DNA of 64,000 bases from Chloroflexota bacterium (GTDB taxonomy: Bacteria; Chloroflexota; Anaerolineae; Aggregatilineales; Phototrophicaceae), in assembly GCA_026708115.1 (NCBI GenBank), contig JAPOVL010000025.1, positions 62,001 to 126,000 of the forward strand, given 5' to 3'. The notes under the pieces are model-generated. The model searched no databases. It was given only the letters and a program-made list of their open reading frames with translations, and was not told the origin of the DNA. Positions 34,658 to 43,259 of the stretch are shown piece by piece; within the stretch, counting starts at the first letter, position 1, and each line of letters starts with the position of its first letter. A program made the position numbers and the translations under genes.

Positions 34658-35399
34658 AGCGCTGGGCCGGGCTGAGCCGGGCCAGGGTCTGTTCGCTGAG
34701 GAAGGCTTTCTGGTCCATTTGCTGCGCATTGTGACGGCGTGTGAAATAGGAATGCAAGGCATAGCGCGGCGTATCGGTGTGATTGGTCGTACCGGCATGC
34801 CATAGATGCGAGTTGAAGATGACAACTGTGCCTGCGGCGCCGGTCAGCAACATTTCCTGCGGGTGCTTCTCCCAAGGATTGTCCATGACCTCCCGCGGGA
34901 GCTGGCCCGAGAGGTGGGAGCCGGGCACGACCCTTGTGGCCCCGTTTTCTTCGGTGAAATCCACCAGCAGCCAGATAGAATTGCAGACTTGAAAGTCCGT
35001 TGCATCGACCCCACTGGACCAATCGGCGTGGAAGGCTTGCACGCCATCGCCGGGCACCGAGGCGCGACCGTTGAGCGATGACAGCTTGAAATCTCCCTTG
35101 AGAACATGGTTCATCGCCGCCAACACGCGGGGGTGGGTGAAGCAGATTTCGAAGAGCGGGTCCTTGTCGACGAGATTGGCCAGACGGACGGCTCCTATTT
35201 CCGTGCTGAATTCGCTGCCAGCTTCTTCGCCTTCCTCGGCCATTAACTCCTGCACCCGTTCGCGGATAGCGCCTACCTGCTGCGGTGTCATGACAGTGGG
35301 CAAGGGCAAATATCCGCGTTCATCGAGTTGCTGAATCTCTTCATCGCTCAGCGTCGACTCTGTGACGCCAAACGTGGAAAGCGCGCTTTGCATGTCCAT
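34641..35399 (-). CDS. Phytanoyl-CoA dioxygenase (PhyH) family oxygenase
   Basis: A 252-residue Fe(II)/2-oxoglutarate oxygenase. The iron ligands are His and Asp in AFHADWSSG and the distal His in HLWHAGTTNH, followed by an Arg (PRYALHSYF) that binds 2-oxoglutarate. VPGSHLSGQLPR is typical of the ectoine-hydroxylase/PhyH type. The substrate is unknown. It lies alone, convergent with the HNH gene. Confidence 0.85.
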   Translation of the reverse strand: MDMQSALSTFGVTESTLSDEEIQQLDERGYLPLPTVMTPQQVGAIRERVQELMAEEGEEAGSEFSTEIGAVRLANLVDKDPLFEICFTHPRVLAAMNHVLKGDFKLSSLNGRASVPGDGVQAFHADWSSGVDATDFQVCNSIWLLVDFTEENGATRVVPGSHLSGQLPREVMDNPWEKHPQEMLLTGAAGTVVIFNSHLWHAGTTNHTDTPRYALHSYFTRRHNAQQMDQKAFLSEQTLARLSPAQRFILDV

Positions 35400-35692
35400 G
35401 TTGGGTATTCCCCTCGCCGGATCGGTCGCGTCAATTAGAACATAGCTTCTTCAATGGCGCTACTGATCGAAGCCCATCCGTCGTTTGGGAGCGCTGCCAG
35501 CGGGCGGCTGCGCCTTCAGGCGATTCGGGCCGAACAAAGTCATGCGACGCCTTCACAAGACAAGGGCATAAGCAACTATTCGCTATCCGGTCGAAACGCG
35601 CTATACTCAATGGCGCTCTGGCGGCAGTGTCTGCCTTGCAGTAGGCCGGAAGCAGATCTATCAACAATCATCGAATGGATAGGAGTAGCTCA

Positions 35693-37366
35693 ATGAAAGG
35701 TAAAGTTTCGATCCTGATCGCGCTTTTGATTTTCGTGATCGGTGTCCTTGGCGTTTCCGCACAGGACACGTTTTTTGGCAAGACGGCTGAGGAATTGTTC
35801 CCGATTCCTGAAGTCGCCGAAACCGAGTTGGAGCAAACGCTGGCATTTGAAGCGCTGCTCGGGGCGAATGTCCCGGACGGTCATGCCCTGGGCGAAGGCA
35901 AGACGATCACCTTCGGCGTCCTGGGTCAAGGCTCGCGCGGCGGCATCTCTGGCACCATATACTTCTGGCGCAATGCCTTCGAAGCAGCCACTGGCGCCAC
36001 CCTGGAAATCGTCGAAATCCCCTATAACCAGCTGGGTACAACCATCCCGGCCGACTTCCTGACGGGGCAATACACTTACGATGTCTTCATCGGCGCCGCC
36101 TGGCAGTATGGCGACTGGATTAGCAATGGCTGGATCCAGCCGATCGACCAATGGATCGGCGATGAGCGCTTCACACACTGGTCGCCCGAAGATACCGCTC
36201 CCGCTTTCCGCGCCTTGCTGCAATGGGGCGGCGAAACTTACGGCAGCCAAATGGACGGCGATGCGCAGCTGCTCTACTATCGCCACGACATCCTCAGCGA
36301 TCCCGAGTGGCAAGCCGCCTACGAAGCTGAAGTCGGCTCGCCCATGCCCTATCCCATCGTGACCTGGCAGGATTTGCTGGCCATCACCAGCTTCTTCAAT
36401 GGCAAGGACTGGAACGGCGATGGCGATCCCGATGACGGCATTAGCCTGCACCTGGCGCCCGGTGGACAGGGGCACTTCCACTTCGCCACGCTGGCAGCCT
36501 CCTTCGCCGTGACCCCGTCTGATGGCGATGACCCGCGCGCCGTCTCCAAGTATGACAACGTCTTCTGGTTCGATCCGGACGATATGACGCCGCTGATTAA
36601 CGAGCCGGGCCACGTCATGGCGCTGGAATTCTTGCAAGAACTGGCAGCCACGGGCCAGGAAGCGCAGTTCGGCTGGCAGTTGGGCGAGGCCTGGGATAAC
36701 TTCCTCGGCGGCAACGCCATCGCCACCTTCAGCTGGGGCGATGTCGGCTCGCTTTCGCAGAACGTAGAGCGCTCCGCTATCAGGGGCAGCTTGGGCGCGG
36801 ACGTCACGCCCTGCTCCAGCGAATGGTATGACCGCGAGACGGGCGAGGTTGTTGTGGACACAGAGAATCCCAATTGCGTCGGCAATACCACCGGCGGCTC
36901 CTGGCACCCGACCATGTCGACATTCACCGAGAACCCCGAGTTGACGTATTTCTACATGGCGCTGATCGCCAACCCGTCGATCAACTTCTACAACGCCACC
37001 ACCGGCTGGCAAGGCGTCGATCCCTGCTGCACCTACCAGCTCTATGAACCGCGCGGGACGGCGGTTTCCGAAGATTACACTGCCGTTGGCTTTGACGCCG
37101 ACGACATGGAGCGCTACATCAACGCTTACGGCTCCAATGTCTACGACAAGCCGACTTCGGTCACCTATCTGCGCATTCCCGGTACGCTGGAATACATCCA
37201 AGAGACGCTGGATATCCGCTTGTCCGAGGCCATGACCGGGCAATCGACGGCGCAAGAAGCGCTGGATAACACAGCCGAAGACTGGGAAGAGATCACCGAC
37301 GACCTCGATACCGACAGCCAGTTGAAAATCTATCAGCAGGCCATCGGCTACATGGGTGGGATGTAA
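35693..37366 (+). CDS. Sugar ABC transporter extracellular binding protein (family 1)
   Basis: 557 residues with a signal peptide (KGKVSILIALLIFVIGVLGVSA, cut before QDT) and the GKTITFGVLGQGSRGG..YFWRNAFEAATGATLEI start of a large sugar-binding protein. It ends in a helical tail, as in family 1 binding proteins. AGGAG lies seven bases before ATG 35693. It heads an operon with two inner-membrane permeases. A long stem-loop separates it from them and may keep binding-protein mRNA in excess. The substrate is probably an oligosaccharide; the GH20 operon nearby hints at amino sugars but does not prove it. Confidence 0.86.
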   Translation: MKGKVSILIALLIFVIGVLGVSAQDTFFGKTAEELFPIPEVAETELEQTLAFEALLGANVPDGHALGEGKTITFGVLGQGSRGGISGTIYFWRNAFEAATGATLEIVEIPYNQLGTTIPADFLTGQYTYDVFIGAAWQYGDWISNGWIQPIDQWIGDERFTHWSPEDTAPAFRALLQWGGETYGSQMDGDAQLLYYRHDILSDPEWQAAYEAEVGSPMPYPIVTWQDLLAITSFFNGKDWNGDGDPDDGISLHLAPGGQGHFHFATLAASFAVTPSDGDDPRAVSKYDNVFWFDPDDMTPLINEPGHVMALEFLQELAATGQEAQFGWQLGEAWDNFLGGNAIATFSWGDVGSLSQNVERSAIRGSLGADVTPCSSEWYDRETGEVVVDTENPNCVGNTTGGSWHPTMSTFTENPELTYFYMALIANPSINFYNATTGWQGVDPCCTYQLYEPRGTAVSEDYTAVGFDADDMERYINAYGSNVYDKPTSVTYLRIPGTLEYIQETLDIRLSEAMTGQSTAQEALDNTAEDWEEITDDLDTDSQLKIYQQAIGYMGGM

Positions 37367-37388
37367 GTTTGCTAACCCCACTCCCTGA

Positions 37389-37411
37389 CCCCCTCCCCGA
37401 GAGGGAGGGGG
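37389..37411. repeat. CCCTCCC/GGGAGGG hairpin between binding protein and permease genes
   Basis: CCCCCTCCC-cgaga-GGGAGGGGG is a 9-base stem 22 bases after the binding-protein stop. Similar hairpins occur at 50902, 56907 and 61659. Confidence 0.6.
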
Positions 37412-37445
37412 CATTGTCCAGCTGGGCTGGACGTTGATATGGAGT

Positions 37446-37476
37446 CTTAGGGGCGATCCGCTGGGTCGCCCCTAAG
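37446..37476 (+). promoter_or_regulatory. Long stem-loop before the first sugar permease
   Basis: CTTAGGGGCGATCC-gct-GGGTCGCCCCTAAG forms a 14-base stem with one T-G pair, 13 bases before the permease ATG. It has no T-tract, so it is more likely an mRNA-stabilising or attenuating hairpin that lets the binding protein be made in excess than a full terminator. Confidence 0.5.
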
Positions 37477-37489
37477 CAAGGCAACAAAC

Positions 37490-38401
37490 ATGAATACGAA
37501 AACTAAACGCTCCGACGGCACGCTCAAGAACAATCGAGCAAAATACCTCTTCCTCATGCCCGGTGTTATCTGGATCCTCGCCTTCACCCTGTTTCCACTG
37601 GTTTATTCCTTTGGCTTGAGCCTGACCAATTATCGTCTGGGGAAGAACCCCAAATACATCGGCTTCGAGAACTATGCCGAGATCTTGGGCATCGGCGACG
37701 AAAAGGTCGACAAAAAAGCGGTGAGCACGGCCAGCTTCAGCGCCTTTCTCTTCCTTGGCAGTACGGCAGCGACGCTGTTTTTTGGCACCTTCGTCGCCTG
37801 GGTCTTCAATCATAATCTGCCATTTTTGCGACAAATGCGGGCAATTGTTACGATGCCGCTATTCGCCGCGCCTATCGCCCTTGGCTGGCTGGGCGTGGTC
37901 ATCTTCAACGAACAGTCGGGACCGATCAACAATGTGCTGGAAGGCATTGGCCTGGGGCGGGTCAACTGGTTCATCGAGCCCATGCCGGCCCGCTTCGCGG
38001 TCATGTTCACCGATGTCTGGCAGTGGACGCCCTTTGTCTTCATCGTTGTGCTGGCGGCCATGCAGTCGGTGCCGGACGACCTCTACGAATCGGCGCGCCT
38101 GGATACCAAGTCGAACTGGCAACTCTTTCGGTCGATCACCTTTCCCATGATCGCGCCGGCTCTGGGCACGGTGATGCTGCTGCGCATGGTCGAATCGCTC
38201 AAGATTATCGACATCCCCTATAGTTTGACGCGCGGCGGTCCCGGTTCGGTCACGCAGACTTATGTCTACTACGCCTACGAGAAGGGACTGGTCGGAAGCT
38301 TCCAGTTGGGCGAAGCGGCGGCGCTGGCGTACCTGCTAGTGGTGGTCGCGATCGTCGTATCATCGATCTATTTCTACCGCGTGCGCGAGCGCTTCGAGTG
38401 A
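37490..38401 (+). CDS. Sugar ABC transporter permease (MalF/UgpA type)
   Basis: 303 residues with six predicted membrane segments, beginning YLFLMPGVIWILAFTLFPLVYS. The EAA loop that contacts the ATPase is present (LYESARLDTKSNWQLFRSITFPMIAP). It pairs with the MalG-type permease 17 bases downstream. The operon lacks an ATPase gene; in such systems a shared MsmX-type ATPase encoded elsewhere serves several importers. Confidence 0.88.
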   Translation: MNTKTKRSDGTLKNNRAKYLFLMPGVIWILAFTLFPLVYSFGLSLTNYRLGKNPKYIGFENYAEILGIGDEKVDKKAVSTASFSAFLFLGSTAATLFFGTFVAWVFNHNLPFLRQMRAIVTMPLFAAPIALGWLGVVIFNEQSGPINNVLEGIGLGRVNWFIEPMPARFAVMFTDVWQWTPFVFIVVLAAMQSVPDDLYESARLDTKSNWQLFRSITFPMIAPALGTVMLLRMVESLKIIDIPYSLTRGGPGSVTQTYVYYAYEKGLVGSFQLGEAAALAYLLVVVAIVVSSIYFYRVRERFE

Positions 38402-38417
38402 GGCGAGGGGGACAGGT

Positions 38418-39299
38418 ATGACGAACCAGCAAACCGCCTTGGCCTCTTCGGCGCCGCAGAGCGCCTTTTCGCGCGGATCTATGAGCGACCGCCTGATTAT
38501 CGCCTTGGCGATCATCTGCACTTTTATCGCCTTCTCGCCCTTCGGCTACGCCGTTTTGACCTCGCTCAAATCGGAATGGAAAGACGGCTCCATCATCCCC
38601 TTTCTGCAATTTGAACCGAACCTGCTGAACTGGCAGCAGGAGTTCGGCTCAGGTGGCGCCGAGACGGTCAAGGCCTTGCGCAACAGCACTTTGATTTCGC
38701 TGGGCGCGACAGCGGTGGCGACCACACTCGGCACCCTGGCCGGATACGGTTTGGCGCGCTTCAAGTACGGCATCGGCAATCGCAATCTGGTCTCCTGGTT
38801 TCTCTCGCAGCGTTTCCTGCCGCCGGTCGCGACCTTGATACCCTTCGTATTGATGTTCCGCGACCTGAAACTGCTCGATACGCTGCCGGGCATGGTCATC
38901 GTCAATGCCACATTCACCTTGCCCTTCGCGGTCTTGATCATGCGCGACTATTTCGCCGATCTGCCCGCCGAATTGCGCGAGGCGGCGCTCGTGGATGGCG
39001 CCAGCGAGTTCACGACCTTCTGGCGTATCGCTCTGCCGCTGGCGCGGCCGGCGCTTGTGGCGTCGACGTTGATCTGCTTCGCCTTCGCCTGGAACGAATT
39101 CCTCTTTGCCAGCGTGCTCGCCAACCGGGACTGGAAGCCCTATCCGATGCTGGTGGCTGGCTCGGACACGGTGCGCGGCATCGACTTCGGCTTTGTGACG
39201 ACGCGGATGTTGATCGCGGTCACGGTGCCGGTGACCTTGTCGCTGATGGTGCAGCGTTTCATTGTGCGCGGGCTGACGTTTGGGGCGGTAAAGGGCTAG
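38418..39299 (+). CDS. Sugar ABC transporter permease (MalG type)
   Basis: 293 residues with six membrane segments and the EAA loop ELREAALVDGASEFTTFWRIALPLARPALVAS. The C-terminus (RFIVRGLTFGAVKG) is typical of MalG-like subunits. GAGGGGGACAGG precedes the ATG. It ends the importer operon; a hairpin terminator and dispersed repeat copy C follow. Confidence 0.88.
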   Translation: MTNQQTALASSAPQSAFSRGSMSDRLIIALAIICTFIAFSPFGYAVLTSLKSEWKDGSIIPFLQFEPNLLNWQQEFGSGGAETVKALRNSTLISLGATAVATTLGTLAGYGLARFKYGIGNRNLVSWFLSQRFLPPVATLIPFVLMFRDLKLLDTLPGMVIVNATFTLPFAVLIMRDYFADLPAELREAALVDGASEFTTFWRIALPLARPALVASTLICFAFAWNEFLFASVLANRDWKPYPMLVAGSDTVRGIDFGFVTTRMLIAVTVPVTLSLMVQRFIVRGLTFGAVKG

Positions 39300-39306
39300 G
39301 GGATTT

Positions 39307-39394
39307 ACCACAGCCGCTCGGCGGCAGCGAATTTGGGCTACCGCGCTCACACAAAATAACAAACCCGCTCGGCTACCGCAGATCGTGGTTTATT
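39307..39394 (+). repeat. Dispersed two-hairpin repeat, copy C
   Basis: Begins ACCACAGCCGCTCGGCGGCAG and ends in an AAACC/GGTTT stem whose tip (CTCGGCTACCGC) differs from copies A, B and D but resembles copy E. It is followed by an A-tract and GAGGCGCAGAGGGCACAGAG. Confidence 0.75.
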
Positions 39395-39428
39395 AAAAAA
39401 GAGGCGCAGAGGGCACAGAGATTCTCAG

Positions 39429-39452
39429 GGGCGAGCCGATGGCTCGCCCTTT
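39429..39452 (+). terminator. Hairpin terminator after the sugar permease operon
   Basis: GGGCGAGCC-gat-GGCTCGCCC followed by TTT. It has the same stem sequence as the terminator at 21931. It lies in the convergent gap between the importer operon and the LarA-like gene. Confidence 0.6.
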
Positions 39453-39481
39453 CTCGTTGAAACCTGTGTTCAAAGCGACAT

Positions 39482-40738
39482 CTACACCAGCGCGCCGGCG
39501 GCGAAGGCCAGGGACGCGGCTTGCTCGCTGACGGTGACGGCCTCGCGCCCGTTGAGCTCGGCGGCGATGTTGGCACTGACCCAGAGATTCTCCAGTTCGA
39601 GCGTGTTTTTGATGCGCATGACGCGGGCGTCGCGGATCTGCGAGGGATCGCTGCGGAAGGCGTCAAAGAGCGCCGCTTTGATTGTCTCCTCGTCGCTTTC
39701 GAAGACCAGCGGCATGCGGCAGCGCAGCAGGAAACCGCTGGTGAACATGTTCTTGATGGTGACAGGAAAGTCGATTTTATCAAAGAGCTTGCGCGACATA
39801 AAATCGGCCAGCCCATAGGTGGTGGCGTTGCCGTGGGATTCCGGCGTCAGGTCGAGGATGGCGATGCGCTTGATGCGCGGCGATTCGGGCTCGGGCTCGC
39901 CCTCGACCATCCAGCGGCCGATGATATTGGTATCCATGCCGGCGCCGCTGATGTTCTTGCCCATCTCGTCGATAATGAGCACATCAATCTCGTCCACGGG
40001 CAGCGACGGCATCAATGTGCGCGAGCGCCGCAGCAATCGCTGATCGCCCTCAACCACGGTATCGGCGCGGAAGCCTTCGAGCTGCGCGACAGTGTGATAA
40101 CCATCCTCGACTACGCCGAAGCCGGCAAGGAAGTTGCTGGGCCCGAGCAGGTGCTGGGCCACGATCGGCATGTAATCGCGCAAGCCGACCGTGCCTTGCT
40201 GATGGATGGTGCGGGCGCCGGTTTCCTTGCCCAGCCCAATCGCGAGCATCTTGAGCAGCCCGCTTTCGTGCGGGCCGCGGAAATCGGTATGCACTTTGGT
40301 CCGGTTGCTGATGATTAGACCGTCAGCCTCGGCCACATTCTTGTCCAGGAAAGCTGGCATGCCGACGCTTGTGATGCCCGTATTGACGACTTTCATAGTG
40401 GCGTGAATGGGGCAGCCCACGGTCGCTTCGCTGATGCCCAAGCCATCGAGCACTTCGATTTGTCCGGCCGGGGTGCCGCCGCCGTGGCTGCCCATCGCCG
40501 GCACGATGAAGGGTTGACCGCCCGACTCTTTGACCAGCGCCACCAACTTGCGGGCGATGACGTCAATGCTGGCAATGCCGCGGCTGCCGAATCCCAGCGC
40601 GATGCGCTTGCCTCGGACCGCCTCCGTCAGCCTCAGCCGTCCCCATTCGGCATCCAGCGTACGATCGATATCCACGGGGTCGCCCTTGGGCAACTCTTGC
40701 TTGACGGGATAAAGGGTCGGGATAGTCACGTTTTCCAT
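39482..40738 (-). CDS. LarA-like (DUF2088) nickel-racemase-family protein
   Basis: A 418-residue protein whose first part, with GSRGIASIDVIARKLVALVKESGGQPFIVPAMGSHGGGT, matches the DUF2088 catalytic domain of lactate racemase LarA. The GSHGGGT His, a following HTDFRGPHESGLLK segment and RTIHQQG supply candidate His/Lys ligands for a nickel-pincer cofactor. The middle part (VLIIDEMGKNISGAGMDTNIIGR) is conserved in a large uncharacterised subgroup. No larB, larC or larE gene is in the window, so use of the nickel cofactor is uncertain. It probably isomerises or racemises a 2-hydroxy acid. Confidence 0.75.
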   Translation of the reverse strand: MENVTIPTLYPVKQELPKGDPVDIDRTLDAEWGRLRLTEAVRGKRIALGFGSRGIASIDVIARKLVALVKESGGQPFIVPAMGSHGGGTPAGQIEVLDGLGISEATVGCPIHATMKVVNTGITSVGMPAFLDKNVAEADGLIISNRTKVHTDFRGPHESGLLKMLAIGLGKETGARTIHQQGTVGLRDYMPIVAQHLLGPSNFLAGFGVVEDGYHTVAQLEGFRADTVVEGDQRLLRRSRTLMPSLPVDEIDVLIIDEMGKNISGAGMDTNIIGRWMVEGEPEPESPRIKRIAILDLTPESHGNATTYGLADFMSRKLFDKIDFPVTIKNMFTSGFLLRCRMPLVFESDEETIKAALFDAFRSDPSQIRDARVMRIKNTLELENLWVSANIAAELNGREAVTVSEQAASLAFAAGALV

Positions 40739-40997
40739 TGTCTAGCTCGCTTCACTTGGATTGTCGTTCTTTTAGTATTGTAGCGACATGGACTGCGTTA
40801 GGCAAAGGGCAGCTGCTTTTGGGGGTTGCGAACATCGCAGATAGACGACCTTGCCGGTCCCGGAACAGATTACTAAACCACCGAGACACCGAGAGCACCG
40901 AGAGTTCTTTGAGAGAATTGCGCTGAACCTGCGTGTTTCTTGTCGTCTAAGTTTTCGACAATCGAACTTGTTAGCGTAAGCAGGATTTGCTCTGCTG

Positions 40998-41831
40998 TCA
41001 CCCGGGCGGTACAAGATTCTGCTCAATGGCCACAGGAATGCCAGATGCTTCAAGACGCTGGCGGGCAATTGCGATGTATTCCGGCGATATGTCGATCCCG
41101 ATGAATGCCCGGCCCTGCAAAAGCGCCATTTTGCCGGTCGTCCCGGAACCGCACATGGGGTCAAGCACCAGATCGCCCGGGTTGCTCCAGGACAAGATAT
41201 GATCGAGCGCCAGTTTTTCGGGGAAGACCGCCGGATGCTGGAAGGCGATCTTGTCGTTGGTGGTACCGCCCAAACCGACAGCGTAGGACCAAATGTTGGT
41301 GCGGGTCTTCTCTTTGTTGAGCTTGCCCAGCTTCTTTTTGTTGATCCCGTCCGGCAGCTTGTTATGAGTGAGCATCTCGTAGCCGTGGCGCTGGGTCGGC
41401 GCTTTGAGCGGATTGAACGTGGCGGGCTTGCCCTTGGAAAGCACGAACATCATTTCGTAGGCATTGGTATAGGCATTGCTGCGGGTGAAAGGCGTATTTT
41501 TCTTTTGATAGATCATGACGTCATGCGCGGTAAATCCAATGCGCTGGAAGGTGAGGGCTTGACGAAACGATGTCAGACTTCGCCCGCCATTGATGCGATC
41601 GCCCACTACCCAGACCACTACACCACCCTCAGCCGTGACGCGAAACAGTTCATTTGCGATTTCCTCAAAGGGAAAATCATATCCCTTGTAATCTCGCAAT
41701 CCGTCATACGGTGGTGACGTGACCGTCAGTTTAATGATGCCGTCAGCCCAATTTCGCATCACATCCACACAGTTGCCGACGATGAGCCTGGCAGCACCGT
41801 CGTTTTGGGCTCCATTTTGTCTCGTGCTCAT
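40998..41831 (-). CDS. Orphan beta-class DNA methyltransferase (likely N4-cytosine)
   Basis: 277 residues with motif IV first (TVTSPPYDGLRDYKGYDFP) and the SAM-binding motif I late (DLVLDPMCGSGTTGKMALLQGRAFIGIDI), the beta order. SPPY as catalytic motif favours N4-cytosine, though some N6-adenine enzymes also use it. The middle region holds the target-recognition part (KKNTPFTRSNAYTNAYEMMFVLSKG). No restriction gene flanks it, so it is probably a solitary epigenetic methylase. Confidence 0.85.
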   Translation of the reverse strand: MSTRQNGAQNDGAARLIVGNCVDVMRNWADGIIKLTVTSPPYDGLRDYKGYDFPFEEIANELFRVTAEGGVVVWVVGDRINGGRSLTSFRQALTFQRIGFTAHDVMIYQKKNTPFTRSNAYTNAYEMMFVLSKGKPATFNPLKAPTQRHGYEMLTHNKLPDGINKKKLGKLNKEKTRTNIWSYAVGLGGTTNDKIAFQHPAVFPEKLALDHILSWSNPGDLVLDPMCGSGTTGKMALLQGRAFIGIDISPEYIAIARQRLEASGIPVAIEQNLVPPG

Positions 41832-41907
41832 GCTCCACGTCGCTTTCTGCTATGTCCTTCGTCATTGTTTATAGCAAATACCGCCGGCTCTGTCATGCGC
41901 AGCGCGC

Positions 41908-42186
41908 TTATACCAGGCGCCCGCGCTTATTCTTGCGGCGCCGCAAAAGTCTAAACAGCGCATACATCACGATCAGATTAACCCCCTGCGTCAAGGTAAT
42001 GCCGCCGATCAGCCCGTACAAACCGGACTGACAAGCCCTGTCCGCCGCGCAGGATTGGCCCAAGGCTTCGGCGACAAGCAGCGCCAGCGCAATTCCAATC
42101 AAGATGCCGCAAATGCTGAGACCGAGTATAGCAATGGTTCGAATCATGATCGCTCTCACATCAAGGCGAGTTCCCTTATTCATCAA
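41908..42186 (-). CDS. Small two-helix membrane protein, function unknown
   Basis: A 92-residue (or 91, from the second ATG) protein with two hydrophobic segments (about 18-43 and 57-77) separated by SCAADRACQSG. The two cysteines there could form a loop disulfide outside. The tail RLLRRRKNKRGR is positive-inside. AGGAG stands five bases before ATGATG. That ribosome site can pair with an upstream sequence (see the leader at 42182-42287), so translation may be regulated. I know no family for it. Confidence 0.6.
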   Translation of the reverse strand: MMNKGTRLDVRAIMIRTIAILGLSICGILIGIALALLVAEALGQSCAADRACQSGLYGLIGGITLTQGVNLIVMYALFRLLRRRKNKRGRLV

Positions 42187-42287
42187 GATCTCCTGGCGCA
42201 GAATCGACTATTCTCGGGATAAGCCCCGAGACGGTCAATTATAGCACAAATGTTCGCAGATGTCAAGTGCCTTGATTTCGCCAGGAG
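42182..42287 (-). promoter_or_regulatory. Structured leader able to mask the ribosome site of the small membrane protein
   Basis: In the minus-strand transcript CTCCTGGCG (42287-42279) pairs perfectly with CGCCAGGAG (42198-42190), which contains the AGGAG ribosome site. A 6-base hairpin CTCGGG/CCCGAG (42213-42230) sits inside the loop. ATCAAG (42276-42271) can also pair with CTTGAT (42187-42182) at the start codon; this crosses the first helix and so is a pseudoknot or an alternative fold. Confidence 0.45.
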
Positions 42288-42356
42288 CGAGTCTCGTTGT
42301 CCACATTATGTCGCCGTGCTACAATCCCGCCCAATTGCTGATGGCTGGGAGGAATA

Positions 42357-43247
42357 ATGGGCGGGAAAGTGATTCTGCTGGACGGCGGCATGGGCCAAGA
42401 GATTGTCAATCGCGGCGGCAAAGGCGGATATGGCGAATGGGCGGCCGCCGCCCTGCACGAAGATCCCGATTTGGTGCGCCAAATCCATGCCGACTACATC
42501 GGGGCCGGCGCTGAGGTCATCACGACCAATACTTATGGCACGACGCGGGCGCGGCTGCGGCATGTCGGAATAGAAGATCGGCTGGCTGAATTGCTGCGCG
42601 TTGCCGGTCGACTGGCTGTGCAAGCCCGTGACGATTGCGGAGAAGAGAATGTGCGGATCGCCACAAGTTTGCCGCCCCTGGAAGCCAGTTACGCTAGTGA
42701 ATTCGAACTGAGTTTCGAGCAGACCGCCGCAGAATTCGCCGAACTTATGGACCTGCTCGATCCTTATGTCGACATTTTCCTGGGCGAGACTTTGTCCACG
42801 ACCTTTGAAGCGAAGGCTTTTCTGGGAGCGGCTGCTGGCCGCGGCAAGCCCATCTGGCTGTCGCTGACGCTTGACGATCATGGCTCGACGGCACTTCGCG
42901 GCGGAGAAAGCCTGTCGGGTGCAATCGCGGATTTAGGCGACGCTTTACCCGATGCGCTACTGATAAACTGCTGCACGCCGGACAGTATTACCAGTGCCTT
43001 GCCTGTACTGAGAGCCAGCAGCATGCCCTTCGGCGCTTACGCCAACGGCTTCGTGGAGATCCCAGAAAGCTGGGACGAAGCAGGCGGAGTCGCGCAGTTA
43101 TCGACTCGACGGGACTTAACGCCGGAGGTCTATTCAGCCGATGTCGCGCGCTGGATCGCCGGCGGCGCGTCGATCGTCGGCGGCTGCTGCGAGGTGGGTC
43201 CGGCGCATATCGCGCGCTTGCGCCAGTTGATTGATGAATCTGTTTAG
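42357..43247 (+). CDS. Homocysteine S-methyltransferase family protein (MmuM-like)
   Basis: A 296-residue zinc-dependent methyltransferase barrel. It opens VILLDGGMGQEI, has ITTNTYGTTRARL, and carries the zinc cysteines in LLINCCTPD and IVGGCCEVGP. MmuM enzymes move a methyl group from S-methylmethionine to homocysteine, making methionine; a betaine or other methyl donor cannot be excluded. GGGAGG lies just before the ATG. It is followed 12 bases later by an SDR on the same strand. Confidence 0.84.
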   Translation: MGGKVILLDGGMGQEIVNRGGKGGYGEWAAAALHEDPDLVRQIHADYIGAGAEVITTNTYGTTRARLRHVGIEDRLAELLRVAGRLAVQARDDCGEENVRIATSLPPLEASYASEFELSFEQTAAEFAELMDLLDPYVDIFLGETLSTTFEAKAFLGAAAGRGKPIWLSLTLDDHGSTALRGGESLSGAIADLGDALPDALLINCCTPDSITSALPVLRASSMPFGAYANGFVEIPESWDEAGGVAQLSTRRDLTPEVYSADVARWIAGGASIVGGCCEVGPAHIARLRQLIDESV

Positions 43248-43259
43248 GAGCGAGCATCC

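Noticed and set aside
35690-37414. 574-residue minus-strand ORF opposite the sugar-binding protein
   Set aside because: Antisense shadow of a gene with a good ribosome site, signal peptide and operon context.
42213-42287. S-box or cobalamin riboswitch for the MmuM-like gene
   Set aside because: The paired elements face the minus-strand gene and contain no recognisable SAM or B12 core.
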